Positions 41,286 through 46,973 of a stretch of 46,973 nucleotides of DNA are shown piece after piece. Each line of letters begins with the position of its first letter. The first letter of the stretch is position 1. The position numbers and the translations under genes were made by a program. Below the pieces are notes generated by a model. It was not told the origin of the DNA, searched no databases, and was given only the letters and a program-made list of their open reading frames with translations. This DNA is from Oscillospiraceae bacterium (GTDB lineage Bacteria; Bacillota; Clostridia; Oscillospirales; Acutalibacteraceae), in the NCBI GenBank assembly GCA_015065615.1, contig SVPY01000021.1, forward strand, positions 1-46,973. Direction: 5' to 3'.

Positions 41286-42539
41286 TTATTCGTAAAGGGG
41301 ATATTTTTCGCAGATAGCGTTGACTTTATTTCTTATGAGTTCTTTGCTGTTTTCAAAGTCTGTTACTGCTAAGTAAATGCACTCAGCGATAACGTCCATA
41401 TCGTCTTCCTTAAGACCTCTTGTAGTAACCGCAGGAGTACCTAAACGCACGCCGCTTGTAATGAAGGGGCTTCTCTGCTCGTTGGGAATTGTATTTTTAT
41501 TTGCTGTAATATAAACTTCGTCAAGTCTCTTTTCAAGCTCTTTACCTGTAACTTCGCTTTCGGAAAGGTCTAAAAGCATAAGGTGATTATCTGTACCGCC
41601 TGAAACGAGCTTTAAGCCGCGCTTTGTTAATCCCTCTGCAAGGGCAGAAGCGTTCTTAACTATCTGCTGTGCATATTCTTTGAATTCGTGCTTTAAAGCT
41701 TCGCCGAAGCAAACAGCCTTAGCAGCAATAATGTGCATTAAGGGGCCGCCCTGAGTGCCGGGGAATATAGCCTTATCTATAGCCTTTGCGTATTCTTCCT
41801 TGCAAAGGATGAGACCGCCTCTGGGGCCGCGGAGAGTTTTGTGAGTTGTGGTCGTTACGATATCCGCGTAAGGTACGGGATTGGGATGAACGCCACCGGC
41901 TACAAGACCTGCGATGTGAGCCATATCCACCATCATAATGGCACCGCACTTATCGCAGATTTCACGCATACGCTTAAAGTCGATAACTCTGGGGTATGCG
42001 GAAGCACCTGAAACGATAATTCTGGGTTTAACTGCCATTGCCTGCTCTTCAAGTTTATCGTAATCAATTACGTGAGTAACGGGGTCAACACCGTAAGCTA
42101 CAAAATTATAGTACATACCGCTCATATTAACGGGTGAGCCGTGGGTTAAGTGACCGCCCTCGGCAAGATTCATACCCATAATTGTATCGCCGGGCTTTGC
42201 AAGAGCAAAGTAAACAGCCAAGTTTGCCTGAGCGCCTGAGTGGGGCTGAACGTTGGCGTGGTCAGCGCCGAAAAGCTTGCAGGCTCTGTCTCTTGCGATG
42301 TTTTCAACTATATCAACACATTCACAGCCGCCATAATAACGCTTGCCGGGGTAACCTTCAGCGTATTTATTTGTAAGAACAGTACCCATAGCAGCCATAA
42401 CTGCAGGTGAAACGATATTTTCGGAAGCAATAAGCTCAATATTTCTTCTCTGGCGCTTAAGTTCAAGAAGCAAACCTTCGCCTACTTCTTTATCTTCGTT
42501 AGTTACAAAACCGATAGTATCCATAAAATTAGCAAACAT
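41286..42539 (-). CDS. glyA: Serine hydroxymethyltransferase
   Basis: PLP enzyme interconverting serine and glycine with tetrahydrofolate, the main source of one-carbon units. The 417-residue protein has [37 protein letters not shown], the PLP-lysine site [15 protein letters not shown] with Lys234, and the C-terminal domain [24 protein letters not shown]. Length and motifs are fully typical. It has its own promoter (42623-42651) and a leader of about 75 bases containing the GAGG-loop hairpin directly before the weak AGG ribosome site, which may control it. Confidence 0.98.
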   Translation of the reverse strand: MFANFMDTIGFVTNEDKEVGEGLLLELKRQRRNIELIASENIVSPAVMAAMGTVLTNKYAEGYPGKRYYGGCECVDIVENIARDRACKLFGADHANVQPHSGAQANLAVYFALAKPGDTIMGMNLAEGGHLTHGSPVNMSGMYYNFVAYGVDPVTHVIDYDKLEEQAMAVKPRIIVSGASAYPRVIDFKRMREICDKCGAIMMVDMAHIAGLVAGGVHPNPVPYADIVTTTTHKTLRGPRGGLILCKEEYAKAIDKAIFPGTQGGPLMHIIAAKAVCFGEALKHEFKEYAQQIVKNASALAEGLTKRGLKLVSGGTDNHLMLLDLSESEVTGKELEKRLDEVYITANKNTIPNEQRSPFITSGVRLGTPAVTTRGLKEDDMDVIAECIYLAVTDFENSKELIRNKVNAICEKYPLYE

Positions 42540-42545
42540 ATTATA

Positions 42546-42577
42546 AACCTGCCTTTATCCTCATAAAGGCTCTCCTC
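42546..42577 (-). ncRNA. GAGG-loop leader hairpin, copy upstream of glyA
   Basis: Minus strand: TTGAGGAGA, stem GCCTTTAT (42570-42563), loop GAGG (42562-42559), stem ATAAAGGC (42558-42551), then AGGTTTATAAT and ATG. The hairpin abuts the AGG ribosome site. Confidence 0.5.
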
Positions 42578-42622
42578 AAATTAATCAATTTAATGCTTTT
42601 TTGTAATAAACTACCAAATTAA

Positions 42623-42651
42623 ATTATACAGTAAAAATTTTGTTTAAGCAA
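42623..42651 (-). promoter_or_regulatory. glyA promoter
   Basis: Minus strand: TTGCTT (42651-42646), 17-base spacer, TATAAT (42628-42623). Confidence 0.8.
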
Positions 42652-42678
42652 TATTTTTTGAACCAAAAAGTAAATATT

Positions 42679-43419
42679 TTAAAACACGTAAGCGTTTAAA
42701 ACCCAAAGCAAAATAAGATGCAAAGGGTATGATGCATAGAAAAGCCACTTTAAATTGTTTTTATCCTCTTTGCCGTTATAAAATACTATAAACAAAGCAG
42801 AGAGCATTGCCCAGAGCTGGGTGTTGTTAACGGTAAGAATACTGCAGTAGCCTACGGAAACAAGGCTTAATATGCCGGCAGAAAGTAGTGTGCCGGGTCC
42901 GAAAAGTGAATAGGAAGTAATTCCGTTAAATATAAAGGTTACTATAGCTGCAGAAATACCGCTTAAGATGGGTATTTTTCTTAAAAGATAGAAAATAATC
43001 ATCAATACAATTCCGTATACACCATAGCTGAAACCAAGAATTTCGCTTAAAAGAGCAAATAAAGGAATTAATAAAAGATACAGATATTTTTTCTTTTTAA
43101 GTGCAGAATCGAGGCTCCAGAGAGTTATCATTCCCATAAAAAGCTCAAAGATTACGTTTTGCGCGGCGGGATAATATACCGTGCCGTAAAAAGCCAGATC
43201 GTAAGGAATTTCCGAAAGTAAAGCAAAGCCCAGAAGTCTTATAGCGTAATTCTGTTTGCTGGAAGTATGTGCCACGCCTTCGGATATTAAAAATGCATAT
43301 AAGGGGAAAGAAATTCTTCCTATATATCTTAAAAATAAAAGTTCGGGGAAAAATATAGCTCCTATATGGTCTATAAACATTGATATAAGCGCAATAATTT
43401 TAAGTGCCTGAGTTGTCAC
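42679..43419 (-). CDS. TraX-family membrane protein
   Basis: A 246-residue protein with about seven membrane spans. The N-terminal signature LKIIALISMFIDHIGAIFFP followed by LRYIGRISFPLYAFLISEGVAHTSSKQNYAIRLLGFALLSEIPYDLAFYG is characteristic of TraX proteins, named for an F-plasmid pilin acetylase and related to acyltransferase-3 membrane enzymes. Chromosomal copies in Firmicutes have no proven role and do not imply a conjugative element. The start is GTG 43419 behind AAAGGAGTG. Confidence 0.9.
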   Translation of the reverse strand: MTTQALKIIALISMFIDHIGAIFFPELLFLRYIGRISFPLYAFLISEGVAHTSSKQNYAIRLLGFALLSEIPYDLAFYGTVYYPAAQNVIFELFMGMITLWSLDSALKKKKYLYLLLIPLFALLSEILGFSYGVYGIVLMIIFYLLRKIPILSGISAAIVTFIFNGITSYSLFGPGTLLSAGILSLVSVGYCSILTVNNTQLWAMLSALFIVFYNGKEDKNNLKWLFYASYPLHLILLWVLNAYVF

Positions 43420-43445
43420 AATATCACTCCTTTTCTCTATTTAAT

Positions 43446-43474
43446 ATTAAACTACATTTATGCGTTTTTATCAA
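43446..43474 (-). promoter_or_regulatory. Candidate traX promoter
   Basis: Minus strand: TTGATA (43474-43469), 17-base spacer, TTTAAT (43451-43446). Confidence 0.55.
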
Positions 43475-43514
43475 GTTTTACTTTAATAAAAATTAAAGTG
43501 TTAATAAACTCTTG

Positions 43515-43543
43515 TTGCATAAAGAAAGATTTTGCGGTAAAAT
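43515..43543 (+). promoter_or_regulatory. nth promoter
   Basis: TTGCAT (43515-43520), 17-base spacer, TAAAAT (43538-43543). Confidence 0.7.
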
Positions 43544-43579
43544 GATAGTAATAACATTAAAAAACTTAATGGGTTGATT

Positions 43580-44218
43580 ATGGATTTAAAAGAAAAGGCA
43601 ATTATTTGCGTAGAAAAACTTGAAAAAGAATATCCTGATGCAGTATGTTCGCTGGAATACACTGAACCTTTGCAGCTTTTAATAGCTACGAGACTTGCAG
43701 CACAGTGTACCGATGCAAGAGTAAATATGGTTACCCCCGCTTTATTTGAAAGATTTCCCGATATCGATGCTTTTGCGGATTCAACTCCCGAGGAAATAGA
43801 GCCTTACATATATTCCTGCGGCTTCTACAGAGCAAAAGCCAAGGATATAAACGGGATGTGTAAAATGCTGAGGGATAAATATAACTATATTGTTCCCGAT
43901 ACCGTGGAGGAGCTTATAAAACTTCCCGGTGTAGGCAGAAAGACCGCAAACCTCGTAGTAGGCGATATTTACAAAAAGCCCGCGGTAGTTACCGATACCC
44001 ACTGCATAAGAATTTGCAATCTTTTGGGCTTAACCGATAATACCGTACCGCAGAAAGTAGAAAAAGATTTGTGGGAATGCCTTCCCCACGATAAAAGTAA
44101 CGACTTCTGCCATCGCCTTGTTTTACATGGCAGAGCAGTTTGCGTAGCAAGAAGACCTAAGTGCGATGTATGCTGCCTCAGTGACGTATGCAGGCACGCA
44201 TTAAATAATAAAAAATAA
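43580..44218 (+). CDS. nth: Endonuclease III
   Basis: Bifunctional DNA glycosylase/AP lyase removing oxidised pyrimidines in base excision repair. The 212-residue protein has the helix-hairpin-helix LPGVGRKTANLVVG with catalytic Lys121, the catalytic Asp139 in VVTDTHCIRICNLLGL, and the C-terminal [4Fe-4S] ligands C-x6-C-x2-C-x5-C (CVARRPKCDVCCLSDVC). The numbering agrees closely with the E. coli enzyme (Lys120, Asp138). ATG 43580 is preferred over TTG 43574; the ribosome site is weak. ade follows 18 bases later, probably cotranscribed. Confidence 0.96.
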   Translation: MDLKEKAIICVEKLEKEYPDAVCSLEYTEPLQLLIATRLAAQCTDARVNMVTPALFERFPDIDAFADSTPEEIEPYIYSCGFYRAKAKDINGMCKMLRDKYNYIVPDTVEELIKLPGVGRKTANLVVGDIYKKPAVVTDTHCIRICNLLGLTDNTVPQKVEKDLWECLPHDKSNDFCHRLVLHGRAVCVARRPKCDVCCLSDVCRHALNNKK

Positions 44219-44236
44219 GAAAGGACTTAAATTAAT

Positions 44237-46036
44237 ATGTACAACAAATTTTGTAAGAAGCAGCTTTGGGAATGTTCAAGAGATTTAGTAAGTGTTGCTA
44301 TGGGCAGAATTCCCGCAGAAACTGTAATCAAGAACGCAAAACTTATTAACGTTTGCACTAAAGAAATTCTCGAAAATACCGACGTAGCTATTCACAGCGG
44401 CAGAATAGCGCTGGTGGGCGATGCCTCTCACTGCATAGGAGAAAGCACAAAGGTGATAGATGCCGAGGGTATGTATATTGCTCCCGGTATGCTTGACGGT
44501 CACATACATATTGAATCCTCCATGCTCAGCGCAGGCGAATATGCAAGAAGCGTTATTCCTCACGGTACAACTGGTATTTACTACGATCCCCACGAGATAT
44601 GCAACGTAATGGGCTTCAAGGGCGTTGAGCTTATGATAAAGGATGCAGAAAGAACTCCTTTAAAAGCTATGCTCACACTTCCTTCCTGCGTTCCTGCGGT
44701 TCCCGGATTTGAGGATAGCGGCGCTTCCATTACCTCCAAGGATATCAGAGAGCAGCTTAAATTAGATTCTGTAGTAGGTCTCGGCGAAATGATGAACTTC
44801 CCCGGAATTCAGTTCAGTAACGAAGAAACTCACGCAATTACGGGCGCTACGCTTGAAGCGGATAAAATTGTAACAGGTCACTATTCAATTCCCGATACGG
44901 GTTTCGGTCTTAACGCCTATATTGCAAGCGGCGTAAGATGCTGCCACGAATCCACAAGAAGAGAAGATGCCTTGGAGAAAATGCGCCTTGGTATGTATGC
45001 AATGTTCCGTGAAGGCTCTGCATGGCACGACTTAAAGGAAGTAAGCAAGGCTATTACGGAAAATACCGTTGATTCCCGTTTTGCCTGCCTTATCTCCGAC
45101 GATACGCATCCTCATACGCTTCTTGAAAAAGGTCACCTCGATCATATCGTAAGAAGAGCAATTGAAGAGGGAATCGACCCCGTTGAGGCTGTTCAGATGG
45201 TTACAATAAACTGCGCTCAGTGCTTCCGTATGGATAACGAAATAGGCTCAATCACTCCCGGTAAGTGCGCGGATATTATTTTTGTTGACGATATTATAAG
45301 TTTCAATGTTAAGAAGGTTATAATTGACGGCGACTTAGTTGCCGAAAACGGCAAGATGCTCTATGAATTCCCCGAGTATCAGTACCCCGAGTTTGCCATG
45401 AATACAATGCACGTGGGCGAGACCATTACTCCCGATACCTTTAAAATCAAAACCGATAAGAAGAAAAATGTTAAGGTGCGCGCTATTGAAATTATCCCCG
45501 CAAGAGTGGGTGACTATGAAAGACAGGTTACGCTTGAAGTTAAGGATGGATTAATTGAATCCGATACAAATCAGGACGTACTTAAAACCTTCGTTTTCGA
45601 GCGCCATAATAACACGGGTACCCACGGCGTAGGTTTCGTTAAGGGCTTTAACATTAAGTGCGGCGCAATGGCTTCTACGGTTGCTCACGATGCCCACAAC
45701 CTTCTCGTAATAGGTACAAATGATGAGGATATGGCGCTTGCCGCGAATACTCTTATAAAGTGCGGCGGCGGTATGTGCGCAGTACAAAACGGTAAGGTTT
45801 TAGGTTTGGTTGAGCTTCCTTTGGCCGGACTTATGAACGTAAAAACTGCCGAAGAGATGAGCGATAAGGTTGCAAACCTCGATAAAGCATGGAAGGAAAT
45901 AGGCTGTGATATTGTATCTCCCTTTATGACTATGGCTTTAATTCCCCTTGCCTGCCTGCCCGAATTACGCCTTACAAACAGAGGTCTTGTGGACTGCACT
46001 AAGTTTACCTTCGCTGAGCTCGAAGTTGATGAATAA
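44237..46036 (+). CDS. ade: Adenine deaminase
   Basis: Converts adenine to hypoxanthine and ammonia in purine salvage. The 599-residue protein is an amidohydrolase: metal-binding DGHIHIESSMLSAGEYARSVIPHGTTGIYYDPHEICNVMG, HESTRREDALEKMRLGMYAMFREGSA, LISDDTHPHTLLEKGHLDHIVRRAI, then an ADE-specific C-terminal domain (NTGTHGVGFVKGFNIKCGAMASTVAHDAHNLLVIGTNDEDMALA). Length is that of the family. ATG 44237 follows AAAGGA at ten bases. Confidence 0.97.
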   Translation: MYNKFCKKQLWECSRDLVSVAMGRIPAETVIKNAKLINVCTKEILENTDVAIHSGRIALVGDASHCIGESTKVIDAEGMYIAPGMLDGHIHIESSMLSAGEYARSVIPHGTTGIYYDPHEICNVMGFKGVELMIKDAERTPLKAMLTLPSCVPAVPGFEDSGASITSKDIREQLKLDSVVGLGEMMNFPGIQFSNEETHAITGATLEADKIVTGHYSIPDTGFGLNAYIASGVRCCHESTRREDALEKMRLGMYAMFREGSAWHDLKEVSKAITENTVDSRFACLISDDTHPHTLLEKGHLDHIVRRAIEEGIDPVEAVQMVTINCAQCFRMDNEIGSITPGKCADIIFVDDIISFNVKKVIIDGDLVAENGKMLYEFPEYQYPEFAMNTMHVGETITPDTFKIKTDKKKNVKVRAIEIIPARVGDYERQVTLEVKDGLIESDTNQDVLKTFVFERHNNTGTHGVGFVKGFNIKCGAMASTVAHDAHNLLVIGTNDEDMALAANTLIKCGGGMCAVQNGKVLGLVELPLAGLMNVKTAEEMSDKVANLDKAWKEIGCDIVSPFMTMALIPLACLPELRLTNRGLVDCTKFTFAELEVDE

Positions 46037-46041
46037 AGTTA

Positions 46042-46070
46042 TTGACAAACGGGAAAATTAGTGCTAAAAT
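46042..46070 (+). promoter_or_regulatory. Promoter of the TPP riboswitch-thiT unit
   Basis: TTGACA (46042-46047), 17-base spacer, TAAAAT (46065-46070) with TGc extended -10. Confidence 0.85.
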
Positions 46071-46079
46071 GTTTTCGAA

Positions 46080-46164
46080 ATAAGGGGGCTGGTAATTGAG
46101 CCGGCTGAGAGAGGCGTATTCGCCGATACCTATAACCTGATTCGGATAATGCCGACGTAGGAAA
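46080..46164 (+). ncRNA. TPP (THI-box) riboswitch
   Basis: The conserved THI-box words are present: GGGGGCTGG at 46084, GCCGGCTGAGAGAGGC around 46100-46115, ATACC then AACCTGATTCGGATAATGCC at 46134-46153, and GACGTAGGAAA. Binding of thiamine diphosphate would favour the downstream terminator and shut off thiT. Followed by a small AATAAC/GTTATT hairpin (46164-46178) that may belong to the switching region. Confidence 0.95.
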
Positions 46165-46180
46165 ATAACCAAGTTATTAT

Positions 46181-46212
46181 TGCGTCACGGTATTTATCGT
46201 GGCGCATTTTTT
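46181..46212 (+). terminator. Riboswitch-controlled terminator
   Basis: TGCGTCACG (46181-46189) pairs with CGTGGCGCA (46198-46206), one G-U, followed by six T. It lies between the aptamer and thiT. Confidence 0.9.
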
Positions 46213-46265
46213 CTTGGCCGATGAAGGTTCTTTTAAATTATATAGTTTAGAAAGGACTAACAAAA

Positions 46266-46829
46266 ATGAAAACAAACACACGCACACACAGAATGGTACT
46301 CACCGCGGTTTTGATCGCTTTGGCTACGGTTTTAAGCCTGATCAAAATCTACAAACTCCCCTTGGGCGGCTCTATTACGCTTTTTTCAATGCTACCTGTA
46401 AGCATGCTGTCCATTATTTACGGCTATAAATGGGGCTTCGTTTCAGCCTTTTTATATTCCGTATTGCAGTTTGCACTGGATTTCGGCGAGGTAATGAGCT
46501 GGGGCCTTACGCCTATGGTACTTATAGGAACAATTGTATTCGACTATCTCCTTGCTTTTACCGCTTTAGGTTTCTCCGGTGTATGGGCCAAGAAGGGAGT
46601 AAAGGGTATAATTATCGGTATCAGCCTTTCAATGGTTATAAGATTTATAAGCCATTTTATTTCAGGAACCATCTTGTTTGCTTCCTGGTGCCCCGAAGGC
46701 TGGAACGTAGCATGGTACTCCGTTTGTTATAACGGCTCCTATATGCTTCCCGAGCTTATATTCACGGTTTTGGGCGCATCCGTACTTTTCAAAACACCTT
46801 ACATACAGAAGCAGATTAAAGAAAATTAA
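46266..46829 (+). CDS. thiT: Thiamine-specific ECF transporter S component ThiT
   Basis: ThiT is the substrate-binding membrane subunit that works with a shared energy-coupling module to import thiamine. The 187-residue protein has about six membrane spans and the family features: N-terminal helix with LTAVLIALATVLSLIKIYKLPLGGSITLFSMLPV, YGYKWGFVSAFLYSVLQFAL, and RFISHFISGTILFASWCPEG followed by WYSVCYNGSYMLPE, the aromatic-rich thiamine site. The TPP riboswitch directly upstream supports the assignment. ATG 46266 follows AAAGGA. Confidence 0.96.
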   Translation: MKTNTRTHRMVLTAVLIALATVLSLIKIYKLPLGGSITLFSMLPVSMLSIIYGYKWGFVSAFLYSVLQFALDFGEVMSWGLTPMVLIGTIVFDYLLAFTALGFSGVWAKKGVKGIIIGISLSMVIRFISHFISGTILFASWCPEGWNVAWYSVCYNGSYMLPELIFTVLGASVLFKTPYIQKQIKEN

Positions 46830-46835
46830 TAAAAC

Positions 46836-46868
46836 AAAAAGCCGTAACCTTAAGTTACGGCTTTTTTT
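46836..46868 (+). terminator. thiT terminator
   Basis: AAAAAGCCGTAAC (46836-46848) pairs with GTTACGGC (46854-46861) plus the T-run; 8 perfect GC-containing pairs extended by A-T pairs, loop CTTAA. Confidence 0.95.
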
Positions 46869-46888
46869 ATTGTCCAAGACAAAGAAAA

Positions 46889-46907
46889 CCCCCAGCAATG
46901 CTGGGGG
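46889..46907 (-). terminator. Second hairpin at the right edge, probably ending a minus-strand gene outside the window
   Basis: CCCCCAGC-AAT-GCTGGGGG, a perfect 8-bp stem. The minus-strand exit reads TTTTCTTTG. The last 65 bases after it show only a 12-base direct repeat (AAATAAAAAGCT at about 46909 and 46944) and no gene. Confidence 0.55.
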
Positions 46908-46973
46908 AAAATAAAAAGCTTCAAGCGAGGAAAGAAGTAGACAAATAAAAAGCTCCTTGATATATTAGAAGTG

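Noticed and set aside
42540-42620. Possible tetrahydrofolate riboswitch in the glyA leader
   Set aside because: The leader is only about 75 bases and lacks the conserved THF aptamer words and three-way fold; only a simple hairpin is present.
42679-43419. TraX homologue as a sign of a conjugative element
   Set aside because: No relaxase, coupling protein, integrase or attachment site is near; chromosomal TraX-family genes are common in Firmicutes.
46199-46429. 76-codon frame across the riboswitch terminator and thiT start
   Set aside because: It overlaps the terminator and the first part of thiT out of frame, with no ribosome site; a shadow of thiT.
46909-46973. Possible minus-strand coding end at the right edge (Phe-rich translation)
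   Set aside because: Very biased composition, runs through the hairpin at 46889-46907, and no recognisable motif; the window ends too soon to judge.
1-46973. tRNA, rRNA, CRISPR arrays, insertion sequences, prophage
   Set aside because: I looked for cloverleaf ends, rRNA words, regularly spaced repeats, transposase motifs and terminal inverted repeats and found none I could support.

Overview
The window reads as a chromosomal segment of a low-to-medium GC anaerobic Firmicute, most likely an uncultured clostridium of the Oscillospiraceae/Ruminococcaceae type. Evidence: a SpoVT/AbrB-like regulator, the Firmicutes gene order rimP-nusA-rnpM-ylxQ-infB-rbfA-nrnA-truB-ribF-rpsO-pnp, Gram-positive lipoproteins, a flavin reductase-rubredoxin fusion, a split transketolase, ThiT under a TPP riboswitch, and several plant- or host-glycan hydrolases. 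Promoters repeatedly have the form TTGNNN-N17-TANNNT, often with an extended TGn -10. I saw no rRNA, tRNA, CRISPR array, insertion sequence or prophage.

Layout. 1-9001: a SpoVT-like gene with an odd 5' end, then a long plus-strand transcription/translation operon (rimP to ribF). 9002-9091: a short in-frame coding remnant. 9126-9567: rpsO with a structured leader that can mask its own Shine-Dalgarno sequence. 9591-13578: a self-contained four-gene cassette (membrane protein, GNAT acetyltransferase, lipoprotein, secreted SGNH hydrolase), with its own promoter and terminator, inserted between the normally adjacent rpsO and pnp. 13604-17056: pnp with a folded leader, then a lipoprotein gene. 17067-19420: a GH127-type beta-L-arabinofuranosidase. 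19423-23721: a zinc-ribbon membrane protein divergent from recA-recX, then pyk. 23731-25961 (minus): BrkB/YihY membrane protein, ECF sigma factor and anti-sigma factor. 25987-29524 (minus): split transketolase and a GH28/GH49-like beta-helix hydrolase. 29616-30893: DUF3892 protein and a methyltransferase. 30896-35052: AraC regulator divergent from a GH38 alpha-mannosidase-like protein. 35054-38566 (minus): a VTC polyphosphate-polymerase-like protein, DUF4956 membrane protein and CotH kinase-like protein. 38689-39222: a membrane-anchored XRE regulator with its own inverted-repeat operator. 39236-43474 (minus): flavin reductase-rubredoxin, rarA, glyA, traX. 43515-46973: nth, ade, and the TPP riboswitch with thiT.

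How it works together. The left third is core gene expression: ribosome maturation, transcription elongation, translation initiation, RNA decay and tRNA pseudouridylation. Several of its genes carry leader structures that suggest feedback control. The middle and right parts mix housekeeping genes with carbohydrate use and envelope functions.

Most interesting points: the VTC-DUF4956-CotH operon, which looks like a membrane phosphopolymer machine; the cassette separating rpsO from pnp; a hairpin with an invariant GAGG loop and compensatory stem changes found immediately upstream of both glyA and rarA; and the rpsO leader pseudoknot. All functional statements come from reading the sequence and recalling families; no database search was run.
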